Assembly (NCBI RefSeq): GCF_000210915.2 | Contig: NC_016620.1 | Span: 868,001 to 932,000, forward strand | Direction of reading: 5' to 3' | Length of the DNA stretch: 64,000 nt | DNA from: Halobacteriovorax marinus SJ | Lineage (GTDB): Bacteria > Bdellovibrionota > Bacteriovoracia > Bacteriovoracales > Bacteriovoracaceae | Notes under the pieces: model-generated | The model's input: the letters and a program-made list of their open reading frames with translations, nothing else | The model's database searches: none | Told to the model about the DNA's origin: nothing | Translations under genes and position numbers: made by a program | Part shown: positions 1 through 8,902 of the stretch, in pieces | Layout: every line of letters starts with the position of its first letter | How positions within the stretch are numbered: position 1 is the stretch's first letter

Positions 1-237
1 GACTTGCCAGTCAATACCTTTTCTCTTTTGGTGTCCATAAACTGAGTTTGTCGCTGTTACTACAATGATTGAGAGGGAAGTTCCAATGGCCATATGGATG
101 GCAATTTCAGGTGAAAATCCTAAGTACTTAAAACAGAAAAGTAAAGTTGGGACAATAACGAGTCCTCCGCCAATACCAAAAAGTCCAGAGAGTGTTCCTG
201 CGAAGACACCGAGAAAGAGATAAATTAAGTATGTCAT
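1..237 (-). CDS. TauE/SafE-family permease, N-terminal part only
   Basis: This reverse-strand reading frame runs off the left edge of the window, so only about the first 79 residues are present. They begin MTYLIYLFLGVFAGTLSG and continue with a glycine-rich FGIGGG motif, then a second hydrophobic segment. This is the typical start of TauE/SafE (TSUP) membrane permeases, which move sulfite, sulfonates or other small anions across the inner membrane. The ATG overlaps the stop of the upstream methyltransferase gene as ATGA, so the two are probably co-transcribed and translationally coupled. The substrate cannot be told from this fragment. Confidence 0.8.
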   Translation of the reverse strand, partial: MTYLIYLFLGVFAGTLSGLFGIGGGLVIVPTLLFCFKYLGFSPEIAIHMAIGTSLSIIVVTATNSVYGHQKRKGIDWQV

Positions 238-1253
238 GATTGCTTACTTCCCATAATTGTAACTTCATTCTTATTGGCATTTAGTTGTTTAAGAATGATA
301 TTAAATGTGCATTTCTTCGCTAGGTCTTTGAACTTTGTTAAGATATTGTACCCATCACTTCCTTGAAATTTAATGGTGAAAATGAAGTTGTGGCAAAGCT
401 CTCCAACAACCCAAGTTTCGATCAATTCAATAACTCTCTCAGGTGTGGATATTATATCTGAGACTGCCCAATCGAGTGTTTCCTCTGGTCTATATTTAAA
501 GGCATCGGTTTGTAAGAAAGTTACCTCTGGGTCAAGCATTAAGTCCTCTCGAAGTTCTGAGCGATCTATTGCAATGACACTGGCACCATTTTTTCTCGCA
601 ATATAGGTCCAACCTCCAGGGCAGGCCCCAAGGTCAATAAGAGTTTCCCCAGCAGATATTTTCTTGCCCATAATCTCTTGAGCTTCAACAATTTTTTTAA
701 AAGCACGGGATGGAGCTTTCTTGTCGTCTTCAACATTATTGAATCCCCCAATATAGGGAGAGTATAGAGTGCGATAGTTAGAAACTTCCTCTTTTGATTG
801 AATAGAAATAACTGCACTACGATCATCTAAGATCATAACTTGAGCATGGGCCTTACTTGGGTTGAATTCCTTGCGCAAGATTTTAACTCTCTCTTTTCTA
901 AGAGACTTATATATTTTGTCTTTTAAAATTTCTGCTCTACCTGTCTCTATAACACCATATTTCTGGGTCATACTAAAGACATGTAAATTTAAGAACTCTT
1001 CACTCTCGACTTTTTCTTTTATAAGTTCAACAATTTGATTGGCCTGCTTAGAGATAGAGTCCTCTGGAATAAGTTTCGTATTGATAAGTGCACTTGTAGA
1101 AAAAGCAATATATTTATTTTCTAGATTTACTGTCTCATCAATTGTTACAACAGGCAGACCTCTTAGCTTTTGTGATTGAGTATCAAGGTCTTGGATGAGC
1201 TCTCTTTGAAGAGGCTCAATCCACTGAGTATTTTTCGTAAGGATATAGTGCAA
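234..1253 (-). CDS. rlmM: RlmM-like 23S rRNA 2'-O-ribose methyltransferase
   Basis: The 339-residue protein has a C-terminal FtsJ-type Rossmann methyltransferase domain from about residue 200. Its S-adenosylmethionine motif LIDLGACPGGWTY is followed by an acidic strand end (AIDRS). DAFKYRP and the AVSD segment closely resemble E. coli RlmM, which methylates the 2'-O of C2498 in 23S rRNA. The N-terminal half would be the THUMP-like RNA-binding part. Length is near that of RlmM (about 366). The start is TTG, preceded by GGAG at a suitable distance. It overlaps the downstream permease gene by four bases. An RlmM paralogue with another rRNA target cannot be excluded. Confidence 0.78.
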   Translation of the reverse strand: MHYILTKNTQWIEPLQRELIQDLDTQSQKLRGLPVVTIDETVNLENKYIAFSTSALINTKLIPEDSISKQANQIVELIKEKVESEEFLNLHVFSMTQKYGVIETGRAEILKDKIYKSLRKERVKILRKEFNPSKAHAQVMILDDRSAVISIQSKEEVSNYRTLYSPYIGGFNNVEDDKKAPSRAFKKIVEAQEIMGKKISAGETLIDLGACPGGWTYIARKNGASVIAIDRSELREDLMLDPEVTFLQTDAFKYRPEETLDWAVSDIISTPERVIELIETWVVGELCHNFIFTIKFQGSDGYNILTKFKDLAKKCTFNIILKQLNANKNEVTIMGSKQS

Positions 1254-1329
1254 GTGAACTCCAATTTTCTTCCTAATAAGCCTAGCATTTAAATTTTAAT
1301 TTAACGAGGAAGAATGCTAAACTATAGCT

Positions 1330-1782
1330 ATGCAATTAATAGAAAAGGGAAGAACTCTTAAAATTAAAACCTCAATTATAACATTACTTTTTTGTGGAGT
1401 GATTTTTATCACAGGACTCTATCAGGTCTATAGATTTATTGATGGCCAAAATTACGATTTACTTGGTCTCTTTCTTTGCCTGAGTTTACCAATATTAGTT
1501 CTTGGATTTATTTATCCAAGAGAAATTCTTATAACAAAAGATAGTCATTTAACGATTAAGAGACTTTTTTTATTTAGAAGTGACAAGCACCAGTATGAAT
1601 TGACTCAAATTGATGGGGTAATGCTCTCAAGAGGTAAAGGGGACGGTGCTGCAAGTAATTATGGTGTCATCGTCATGAAAGGTAATGCTGTTATTAAGTC
1701 ATTTGGGCTTTTTTCAAAGCTTTCTAAGACAAAAGACAGAGAGACGGTATTTAATTTCTTCTCTGATATCTTGCTGCGTTAA
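1330..1782 (+). CDS. Hypothetical two-TM membrane protein
   Basis: I do not recognise this 150-residue protein. It has two hydrophobic segments (about residues 15-35 and 43-60) separated by a short polar loop. A roughly 90-residue soluble C-terminal part follows, rich in short beta-strand patterns (ILITKDSHLTIKRL, YGVIVMKGNAVIKSF). This arrangement resembles small bacterial membrane proteins with a PH-like cytoplasmic domain, but that is inference. It stands alone between the divergent RlmM-like gene and the cytochrome peroxidase gene. The coding frame is clean and codon use matches its neighbours. Confidence 0.6.
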   Translation: MQLIEKGRTLKIKTSIITLLFCGVIFITGLYQVYRFIDGQNYDLLGLFLCLSLPILVLGFIYPREILITKDSHLTIKRLFLFRSDKHQYELTQIDGVMLSRGKGDGAASNYGVIVMKGNAVIKSFGLFSKLSKTKDRETVFNFFSDILLR

Positions 1783-1891
1783 CTTTTCGCATGGCAAATA
1801 CTCTAAAATTGACTTTTGTTTGACTACTCAAACATTGTCATCGTAATCTCAGCCTCCACACACTACACATATTTCTACTGGGAAAGAAGAG

Positions 1892-3181
1892 ATGATCTTT
1901 AAAGTTTTACTACTGATTTTTGCCTCCAATTCTATCACTTTGGCCAATACTGTCTTAGATCAAAGATTAAAGTCTTATATTAAAACTTTTCAATTAAAGG
2001 CCGTGGAGAAACCGGCAGGTTTAAATGAAGTGAAGTACCTCTTGGGGGAAAAACTTTTTAGTGACAAGCTCCTCTCAGGCAATAGAAATATTAGCTGCTC
2101 TACATGCCATTCTCCAGAGCTAGGAAGTGGAGACGGTCTTCCTCTTCCAATTGGAGAAGGTGGTCACGGAGAAGGAAAGAGTAGAGTTGCGAAGAATGCT
2201 TCACAAATTATTCCTAGAAATTCACCCCCACTTTATAACTTAGGTCACGATGATATGGAGTTCATGTTTTGGGATGGTCGTGTTCATTATAGAAGTGATT
2301 GGGATGTTTATACGACTCCTAGTGAAGTTTTAAATGGAGACTATCCTGAGAGATGGGATATCACCGAAGCACTGGGGAGTGCGCTTGCGGCACAAGCACT
2401 CTTTCCACTACTATCACACGAAGAGATGCGCGGGCGAGCTGGAACAAATGAAATTGCAAATGCTAAGACTGACGAGCAGGCATGGAAGTTACTCTTAGAA
2501 CGTGTTCTTAAAGTAGGTGAGTATAGAAAACTTTTTAAAGACTCCTTTCCAAGGGCCGAGGAAATTAATATTGGTCACCTTGCAAATGCTTTAGCTCACT
2601 TTCAAAAACATCGCTTCGCTGTCTATGATACTCCCTGGGATAATTACCTAAGAGGAGATCAAGGGGCCATGAGTGCTAAAGCAAAGCGTGGGGCACTAGT
2701 TTTCTTTGAAGGGGGGATGTGTATTCGTTGCCACAATGGAACACTTCTGGGGGGATTTGCATTCGCTGGTGTTGCTGCTCCTCAAACCGGTCCCGGAAAA
2801 GATGTCAAACATAATGATGAAGGGCGTTTTTTAATTACGAAAAATGCAATGGATAAATACCAATTTAGAGTACCACCACTTAGAAATATTTCTAAGACAG
2901 CTCCATACTTTCACTCGGGGTCTTACCAAACATTGGAAGATGTAATCGAGCACTATAGAAGTGGAATGAAAGGGATAGATAATTACAATGGTCGTTGGTT
3001 AGATCAGTACTTGGGAGAGAACTATCCTGAGCGCTTATTTGTTGAAACAAATCGCTATATGAACTTTAAGAAAAAAGAGATGGCCCATCCTGTAATTTCT
3101 GGACAGGTTATTAGAATGAGTGAGTCCCAAAAAGCTGAGTTACTACTCTTTTTAAAGGACTCTTTAAACCAAAGAGACTAA
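1892..3181 (+). CDS. Di-heme cytochrome c peroxidase / MauG family protein
   Basis: A signal peptide (about residues 1-18) precedes two c-type heme motifs, CSTCH near residue 70 and CIRCH near residue 277. Two such motifs in a protein of about 430 residues define the bacterial di-heme peroxidase/MauG family, periplasmic enzymes that reduce hydrogen peroxide or carry out peroxide-dependent oxidations. The segments PRNSPPLYNLG, MFWDGRV and FRVPPLRNISKTAPYFHSG are characteristic of the family. AAGAAGAG lies just before the ATG. The gene meets the convergent hydrolase gene with a 4-base overlap. Whether it is a true peroxidase or a MauG-like modifying enzyme is not evident. Confidence 0.9.
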   Translation: MIFKVLLLIFASNSITLANTVLDQRLKSYIKTFQLKAVEKPAGLNEVKYLLGEKLFSDKLLSGNRNISCSTCHSPELGSGDGLPLPIGEGGHGEGKSRVAKNASQIIPRNSPPLYNLGHDDMEFMFWDGRVHYRSDWDVYTTPSEVLNGDYPERWDITEALGSALAAQALFPLLSHEEMRGRAGTNEIANAKTDEQAWKLLLERVLKVGEYRKLFKDSFPRAEEINIGHLANALAHFQKHRFAVYDTPWDNYLRGDQGAMSAKAKRGALVFFEGGMCIRCHNGTLLGGFAFAGVAAPQTGPGKDVKHNDEGRFLITKNAMDKYQFRVPPLRNISKTAPYFHSGSYQTLEDVIEHYRSGMKGIDNYNGRWLDQYLGENYPERLFVETNRYMNFKKKEMAHPVISGQVIRMSESQKAELLLFLKDSLNQRD

Positions 3182-4659
3182 GGTGAGATAAAGTCTTCGA
3201 TATCTTCGAGGACCCTTTTATCATAGGTAATAGCCCCATGGGCCTTCTTTGCATTGTATGAACCTTTGGGGAAGTCAATGTAGCGATTCTTTGCTCCTTG
3301 AACCTTTGATCCTAGAATAGGAACAGGGGCTTCTTCACTTAAGCCCACTTGATCTTGTTTTTGATAGAAGTTAATGGCCTTAATATTCTTTCCTTCAACT
3401 TTGAAAATACCTCTACCAGAATGATCCCCAATTCTTCCCTCTGTAAATGGATTGAGAATTCTTGCCGCTCCATTGGCAGCAGCTCTCTCCATTGGAATAA
3501 CAGGGTCAATAGTAATTAACTTGATATAGAGTTTAGGGTAGGACTTAGAGAGTCTATTCGCCATTTGTAGAGCACTATATCCGCCACTACTATGTCCAAT
3601 GACTGTAATTGTAGGAAGAGGAGATTCACCATAAACTTTCTTATGAAAGATGAAGTAATCCTCTAAGCACTCATTGGCCTTATCTCTGGCCTTCCCTTGA
3701 GGTTCAGAAGGAAAGTAGTTCCAGTTAGTAAGAGTGTTGGAATCTCTCTCTCGGTCAATCTCTGTAACGACACTCGCGAGAGGTCCATAAATCATGCCTG
3801 GCCAAGTATCTTGTCCCGTAGGGAGAAGGTAGGCCTTATCTTCATGCTGGTTACTATCACTGAGGTAGTCGCTTAGTTTCTTTTTATAGTTTTTACTTTG
3901 TTGATATTGAGATTGTGCGTGAAGGAGCTTGAGCTTATGCGCTTTCTTAGGGGAGTATCCGCCTGTTCCTTCAAAGACAATAACGTAATTTCTTGGGGGC
4001 TTTGAAATTTCTTTATCTCTAATTTTATCTAAATCATTTTGAGAGTACTTCTCATTTAATGTTTTAAATTCATTTGAATTGAGTAATTTTTGAAGCTCTC
4101 TCTTTCGTAGAGGAAGTTCTCTCTTTGCTCTTCTCACTTGATCATCAACTGATTTCTTATAATCGACATAGTGAGAGTAGGATTCTTTAAAAGGGGCGGT
4201 CTGAGATTTATTTAAAATATCTAAATGGTAATCTCCTTTCATTTCTTTGAGTACTGCCAAAATATTTTCGATATTATCGTGTACTCGAAGCGAGGGTCTA
4301 AGAGGCCCGTCATCTAGGCAGGAGAGTTCAATTAACTCTTGTTCTTTCAAGAGATAGCCTTCCTTTCTGCGCTCTAGCTCGGCATTATTCTGATCGAGAG
4401 TCACCATGTCAGAGAGGATTCTAATATCTTGCTCAAGACTTTGCTTCTTCTTTAATAGAGCGCGAGACTTCTTAAATTGCTCGGTTCTATCAAAGGGGAT
4501 GGTGAATTGGCACCTACTTGTATAGTAGGGTTGATCTTTGGCCAAATTAGTAAAGTAGTTTTGACCCTCTAGGGACTCGGATAATTCACTAGTGGCCAGT
4601 GGCATCGCCCCAATATAGAAAGAAAAAATATAAGTTATTAATATAAGTCGAATTTTCAT
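3178..4659 (-). CDS. Secreted alpha/beta-hydrolase (lipase-like)
   Basis: The 493-residue product starts with a signal peptide (MKIRLILITYIFSFYIGAMP). A charged, helical region of about 190 residues follows, then an alpha/beta-hydrolase core. The nucleophile elbow GHSSGG fits the GxSxG serine-hydrolase motif, and YVIVFEGTGGY looks like the strand leading to the oxyanion loop. ITIDPVIP supplies a candidate acid and the C-terminal AHGAI a candidate histidine. The longer TTG start at 4671 is less likely because GAGGAA sits before the ATG at 4659. An extracellular or periplasmic esterase or lipase role is inferred; the substrate is unknown. Confidence 0.7.
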   Translation of the reverse strand: MKIRLILITYIFSFYIGAMPLATSELSESLEGQNYFTNLAKDQPYYTSRCQFTIPFDRTEQFKKSRALLKKKQSLEQDIRILSDMVTLDQNNAELERRKEGYLLKEQELIELSCLDDGPLRPSLRVHDNIENILAVLKEMKGDYHLDILNKSQTAPFKESYSHYVDYKKSVDDQVRRAKRELPLRKRELQKLLNSNEFKTLNEKYSQNDLDKIRDKEISKPPRNYVIVFEGTGGYSPKKAHKLKLLHAQSQYQQSKNYKKKLSDYLSDSNQHEDKAYLLPTGQDTWPGMIYGPLASVVTEIDRERDSNTLTNWNYFPSEPQGKARDKANECLEDYFIFHKKVYGESPLPTITVIGHSSGGYSALQMANRLSKSYPKLYIKLITIDPVIPMERAAANGAARILNPFTEGRIGDHSGRGIFKVEGKNIKAINFYQKQDQVGLSEEAPVPILGSKVQGAKNRYIDFPKGSYNAKKAHGAITYDKRVLEDIEDFISP

Positions 4660-4794
4660 GCTTCCTCTCAATAGAACTTATCGGTACATATGGACTAATA
4701 CATTAATTATTTAGCACGTAAATCTAACAACTTAGGCCATGGCCAATTGAATAGATCGTCATTATAATTCGCTTTTTTATAGGGAGTTGAATTA

Positions 4795-5493
4795 ATGAAT
4801 AAGAGTTTAGTTACAAATATTTTCTCAATCGTTTTAATCGCTATTGGTTTTGTCTCACCAGTTTTTGGAGAGGAGATAAAAACAATGGGGCTCTTCTCAT
4901 TCTCTGGCGCGATCACTAATTGGCTCGCCATTCACATGCTCTTTGAAAAGGTACCAGGTCTCTATGGTTCAGGAATTATAACTGAGAGGTTCGAAGACTT
5001 TAAGAGCGCTATTAAAACGATGATGATGGAACAATTTTTTACAAAAGAGAATTTTGAAAAATTCTTAAGTTCCAACTCAAGTAACTTAATCCAAATTGAA
5101 GAAGATTCAATAATTCAAACAATTGATTTTGATAAAGTCTTTAATAAGCTCAAAGACGCAATCATGGAGTCACAATTTGGAAGTATGTTGGCCATGTTTG
5201 GTGGTGCGGCAGCTTTAGAGCCACTTAAACCACAATTTGAAATTAAGTTTAAAGAAATTATTAAAGAGATAATAGAAGATGAAAACTTTATTTCAAATTT
5301 AACAAAGAGTAGTGAGGGGAACTCTTCTTTAGCTGATAATGTTGAGGGAATGGTCGATGGAAGATTGAATGAGCTCACTCCACAAATGGTTAAAGAAATC
5401 ATTCAAACGATGATTAGAGAGCACCTCGGTTGGCTGGTTGTTTGGGGTGGTGTCTTTGGCGCTGTGTTAGGACTTATTTCAACTCTTCTATAA
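4795..5493 (+). CDS. DUF445-family membrane protein
   Basis: The 232-residue protein has a hydrophobic N-terminus, then the motif TNWLAIHMLFEKVPGLYGSG that is typical of DUF445 (YheB/YjiN-like) proteins. A long amphipathic helical middle follows, and a C-terminal transmembrane helix (WLVVWGGVFGAVLGLISTLL). The family is found in many bacterial envelopes, but its biochemical role is not established. It is short compared with many DUF445 proteins. AGGGAG lies at a good distance before the ATG. The 3' end overlaps the convergent DUF5522 gene by six bases. Confidence 0.8.
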   Translation: MNKSLVTNIFSIVLIAIGFVSPVFGEEIKTMGLFSFSGAITNWLAIHMLFEKVPGLYGSGIITERFEDFKSAIKTMMMEQFFTKENFEKFLSSNSSNLIQIEEDSIIQTIDFDKVFNKLKDAIMESQFGSMLAMFGGAAALEPLKPQFEIKFKEIIKEIIEDENFISNLTKSSEGNSSLADNVEGMVDGRLNELTPQMVKEIIQTMIREHLGWLVVWGGVFGAVLGLISTLL

Positions 5494-5928
5494 TTCAGGG
5501 TTAAAGAAACTAGCGACAGTATCTTTAGTGAGTCCTTGGTCTTTAAAGTGCTCTTTTAAGTAGAGAGCACTTACACCTAACTTTCCGACTTTCACAACAC
5601 CGCAAATATGATCTTTAATTTTAACTATACGGTAGGAGTCTAGCTGAAACTTGGAGATAGTGTCTTTTTTCTTCGCTCCACCAAAGGCACTTGCAAGTAA
5701 GCTAGCACTAACGCTATTCTCTTCTTTAGGGGAATTATCGTCGATAATTCTTTGGGCCTTTGCCATACTCTCTAGCTTCAATTGTTCAAACTCAAGTCCA
5801 TGCTTATTGAGTGTAAAGTTGTAGGGACAGTGGAGACACGATGTCTTACAGCAACTCCCTCTATTTTTAAGAAATTGACTCGTTTTAACCTGGTCACCAG
5901 ATTCATTTGTATATATTAGTTCTGACAT
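5488..5928 (-). CDS. DUF5522-domain protein (cysteine-rich N-terminus)
   Basis: The first 50 residues contain NRGSCCKTSCLHCPYNF, the four-cysteine signature of DUF5522, a small domain that probably binds a metal. The remaining 95 residues carry a charged linker and a compact segment (YRIVKIKDHICGVVKVGKLGVSALYL) with no match I recognise. The start ATG is preceded by GAGGAC. It is convergent with the DUF445 gene and stands alone. The cysteine pattern supports zinc or iron-sulfur binding; any specific function is unknown. Confidence 0.7.
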   Translation of the reverse strand: MSELIYTNESGDQVKTSQFLKNRGSCCKTSCLHCPYNFTLNKHGLEFEQLKLESMAKAQRIIDDNSPKEENSVSASLLASAFGGAKKKDTISKFQLDSYRIVKIKDHICGVVKVGKLGVSALYLKEHFKDQGLTKDTVASFFNPEL

Positions 5929-6069
5929 ATTAAGTCCTCAAAATTATGTCTTTTCAATCTACAGTATTGCCTAGAAAGCTTCAATACTTACATCATCGAA
6001 ATAGGGATTTCATTTTAATGGTGTGCCATTGCTGATTTCATGCTAATGAAGTTTCATAGGAAAGTAGAC

Positions 6070-6927
6070 ATGCTCAAAAGAATATATATTGAAATTTCCA
6101 ATATCTGTAATATACAGTGCTCATTCTGCCCTGTGGTGGAGAGAGATAAGCAGATAATGAGCCTCGCAGAGTTCAATAAAATACTTTCTGAAGCAGCGCC
6201 TCTGGCACAAGAAATTTGCCTCCATCTCATGGGAGAGCCACTAGCGCACCCTAAATTTCCTGAGATAATGGAAATAACGGGCGAGTATCAAACTCAAATT
6301 CAGTTAACGACTAACGGACTTCTACTAAAGCGCTATCAAGATCTTATTCTCTCTACAAATGTTGTGAGACAAATTAATTTCTCTCTGCAGTCTTTTAAAG
6401 ATAATTTCCCGCATAAGAGCTTGGATGAGTATCTTCGTCCAATTTTAGACTTTGTTCTTCTTGCCAGTGAGAAGAGACCGGAACTCTACATTAACTTTAG
6501 GTTGTGGAATCAGGACTCTGCCTATTCTGATAACTCTGATATCTTCGATTATGTAGAGAGATTCTTTGGAATAGAGATTAATAGAAATGTTGAAGTGGGA
6601 GCGATTAAATCTAAGAGAATTTGGAATCGACTCTATCTACACTTTGACTCTCGATTTGAATGGCCGTCATTGGATAATGAATATCAAGGTAAGCAGGGAA
6701 GATGTAATGGTATTCTTTCTCATATTGGAATTCATGCTGACGGCTCTGTTGTTCCATGTTGTTTAGATAAAGAAGCCGTCATTAATCTTGGTGACTGTAA
6801 GAAGGAATCTCTAACAAGTATTCTCTCTGGAAAGAGAGCGAGTGCTATGCGAGATGGCTTTAAGAATGGAGTACTGGTAGAAGATCTCTGTCAAAAGTGT
6901 TCATATATAAATAGGTTCAAGAAATAG
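6070..6927 (+). CDS. Radical SAM / SPASM-domain protein
   Basis: An N-terminal CNIQCSFC motif (C13, C17, C20 from this start) is the CxxxCxxC site that binds the catalytic 4Fe-4S cluster and S-adenosylmethionine. The C-terminal part has a SPASM-like cysteine set: CNG, VPCCLD and LCQKCSY. Such proteins modify peptides, proteins or small molecules by radical chemistry. I chose the ATG at 6070 because AGGAAAG lies before it, while the ATG at 6040 has no ribosome-binding site. No precursor peptide or partner enzyme is adjacent, so the substrate is unknown. At 285 residues it is shorter than most SPASM maturases. Confidence 0.85.
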   Translation: MLKRIYIEISNICNIQCSFCPVVERDKQIMSLAEFNKILSEAAPLAQEICLHLMGEPLAHPKFPEIMEITGEYQTQIQLTTNGLLLKRYQDLILSTNVVRQINFSLQSFKDNFPHKSLDEYLRPILDFVLLASEKRPELYINFRLWNQDSAYSDNSDIFDYVERFFGIEINRNVEVGAIKSKRIWNRLYLHFDSRFEWPSLDNEYQGKQGRCNGILSHIGIHADGSVVPCCLDKEAVINLGDCKKESLTSILSGKRASAMRDGFKNGVLVEDLCQKCSYINRFKK

Positions 6928-7022
6928 GCTAGACAAGAGATCAATTCTCTCAACTATCTCCATAAAATAATTCTTCTTTGATTTCTTATGTTAAAATAAT
7001 TTAAAAATCTATGGAGAGTTTT

Positions 7023-7433
7023 ATGGACAATATCTTAGCGCCTCTAGCGGGAGGTGCCATTATTGGGATCGGGAGTTCTGTTCTTTTCTTAGGAATTGGG
7101 CGCATTTCGGGAATCAGTTCGATCTTTTCTCATCTTTTAAATGACTTTGATCCAAAAGAGTCATGGAAATATTTCTTTATAGTAGGTCTTCTCATTGGCG
7201 GTCTATTCTTTAAAATTTTCTTTCCATCAATGTTTAATATCGAGTTATTAAATTCAAAGTTTGAAATAATTATTGCCGGACTCTTAGTTGGGTTTGGAAC
7301 TAGGCTTGGTAATGGATGCACTTCTGGTCATGGAGTTTGTGGAATCTCAAGATTCTCAATAAGAAGTATCATTGCAACTCTTGTCTTTATGGCCGCAGGA
7401 ATAGTAACTGTCTTTTTAAAGGGGGCTATCTAG
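7023..7433 (+). CDS. YeeE/YedE-family sulfur transporter, first half
   Basis: This 136-residue integral membrane protein has about four hydrophobic segments. Its motif RLGNGCTSGHGVCG is the signature of the YeeE/YedE (DUF395) family, where conserved cysteines take part in thiosulfate or persulfide import. The family is often split into two half-size proteins, and the next gene encodes the other half. I prefer the ATG at 7023, with GGAG seven bases upstream, over the ATG at 7011. Its stop abuts the start of the next gene, so the two are co-translated and probably form one transporter. Confidence 0.88.
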   Translation: MDNILAPLAGGAIIGIGSSVLFLGIGRISGISSIFSHLLNDFDPKESWKYFFIVGLLIGGLFFKIFFPSMFNIELLNSKFEIIIAGLLVGFGTRLGNGCTSGHGVCGISRFSIRSIIATLVFMAAGIVTVFLKGAI

Positions 7434-7856
7434 ATGATGAACGTTGTCGCTCTATTGTCAGGTTTTCTTTTTGCTATAGGTCTCGTTATTTCAGGAATGA
7501 CTAACCCAAAGAAAGTCATTGGCTTTTTAGATATCTTTGGAAGTTGGGATTACTCTCTGGCCTTTGTGATGATCGGTGCCATTGCTATTAATGTTTTAAC
7601 TTTTAACTTTGTTAAGAGAAAGAAGCCGCTCTTTTCTCTAGATTTTATACTCCCACTAAAGAAGAGTATTGATTCACGCTTAATAATTGGAGCCTCTCTC
7701 TTTGGTATCGGTTGGGGGTTAGTTGGAATTTGTCCAGGACCAGGTATTGTTAACTTAATGGCCTTGAATTCTTCAGCTGCTCTATTTGTTGTAAGCATGG
7801 TGGCAGGAATGTATTTATTTAAGAAATTTGACAATTATAATAGGAGACAAAATTGA
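7434..7856 (+). CDS. YeeE/YedE-like (DUF6691) sulfur transporter, second half
   Basis: The 140-residue membrane protein contains ISGMTNPKKVIGFLDIFGSWD and WGLVGICPGPGIV, matching the DUF6691/YeeE-like second half of split sulfur permeases. The GICPGP cysteine corresponds to the conserved cysteine of the family. It starts directly at the end of the first-half gene and ends overlapping the next start (TTGA). A three-gene operon with a downstream sugar-dehydrogenase-like gene is likely. The transported sulfur species is not visible from sequence. Confidence 0.85.
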   Translation: MMNVVALLSGFLFAIGLVISGMTNPKKVIGFLDIFGSWDYSLAFVMIGAIAINVLTFNFVKRKKPLFSLDFILPLKKSIDSRLIIGASLFGIGWGLVGICPGPGIVNLMALNSSAALFVVSMVAGMYLFKKFDNYNRRQN

Positions 7857-8902
7857 GAGCACTACTTTTATTTCTCGTTTCTTTAAGCACCTTATGTGCT
7901 CCAACAACTAAAGAAGTTTTTAAGACAAATGATATTATTTGGGGCTTTGACTTTATTAGTAAAGATCGAATCATCATGAGTTTAAAGGGCGGAAAGATTG
8001 TTGAATATGATCTGAAGTCTAAGAAGTCTCACTCTGTTGATATTCCCGATGTTAAGGTGACTGGACAAGGTGGTCTTCTCGACATTCGATACTTTGAAGT
8101 GAAGGGCACTCCTTATCTCTATTATACGTATGCAAAAGAAGTTGGAGATACAGTAGTTACCGCCCTGGCAAGATCAAAATATTCTTCTTTTAAGACAAGC
8201 GGTCACAAACTTTTATTCACTTCAAAAATACATAGCTCAACAGGAAGACACTTTGGCTCAAGAATTGAGAGAGTAGGAGAAGATCTCTTTATGAGTATTG
8301 GTGATAGAGGGGAGAGAAAGTACGCTCAAGATTTAAACTATCACAATGGGAAAATACTAAGACTCACTCTAGAAGGTAAAGCTGCTGCAAAGAACCCTTT
8401 TGCCTCTACTAAGAATGCCCTTCCTGAAATTTGGAGTTATGGTCATAGAAATCCTCAAGGACTTTATTATGACGAGAGTTCAAAAGCGCTTTACAGTTGT
8501 GAATTTGGGCCAAGAGGTGGAGATGAACTGAATCTAATTGAAGAGAAGAAGAATTACGGATGGCCGGTTATTACTTATGGAAAAGAGTATTGGGGTCCAA
8601 GTATAGGTGATGAAGCAAAAGAGGGAATGGAGCAACCTTTAACTCATTGGACTCCAAGTATATCGCCATCTGGTATGACAAAGTATACAGGGGATAAGAA
8701 CTCGAAGTGGAAGGGAAGCTTTTTCCTTGCGACACTAGGGGATACACATCTGCATAGAGTGGAAATAGATAAGAAGAAAGTAGTAAAAGAAGAGAGACTC
8801 TTAGATTCTCTAGGTGAGAGAATTAGAAATGTGAGAACTGGATTGGATGGTGAACTCTATATTTCAACAGACAGTGGAAAAATTCTCACTGTCCATCAGT
8901 AA
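7853..8902 (+). CDS. PQQ-dependent sugar dehydrogenase family protein
   Basis: A short signal peptide (about residues 1-16) is followed by a six-bladed propeller of the glucose/sorbosone dehydrogenase family. Diagnostic stretches are GRHFGSRIERVGEDLFMSIGDRG, where RHFGSR carries the catalytic histidine region, and EIWSYGHRNPQGL, GPRGGDELNLI and NYGWPVI. Members oxidise sugars in the periplasm using PQQ and calcium. The start is TTG, overlapping the preceding stop as TTGA and preceded by AGGAGA. No PQQ biosynthesis genes are seen in the window. The 3' end overlaps the convergent DUF3750 gene. Confidence 0.88.
   Translation: MRALLLFLVSLSTLCAPTTKEVFKTNDIIWGFDFISKDRIIMSLKGGKIVEYDLKSKKSHSVDIPDVKVTGQGGLLDIRYFEVKGTPYLYYTYAKEVGDTVVTALARSKYSSFKTSGHKLLFTSKIHSSTGRHFGSRIERVGEDLFMSIGDRGERKYAQDLNYHNGKILRLTLEGKAAAKNPFASTKNALPEIWSYGHRNPQGLYYDESSKALYSCEFGPRGGDELNLIEEKKNYGWPVITYGKEYWGPSIGDEAKEGMEQPLTHWTPSISPSGMTKYTGDKNSKWKGSFFLATLGDTHLHRVEIDKKKVVKEERLLDSLGERIRNVRTGLDGELYISTDSGKILTVHQ

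Noticed and set aside
373-606. Forward open frame of 77 codons
   Set aside because: It lies entirely inside the RlmM-like gene on the opposite strand, has no ribosome-binding site and no recognisable protein pattern.
7023-7856. Two half-length YeeE/YedE genes as a frameshifted single gene
   Set aside because: Each half has its own start and motif, and split versions of this transporter are common.
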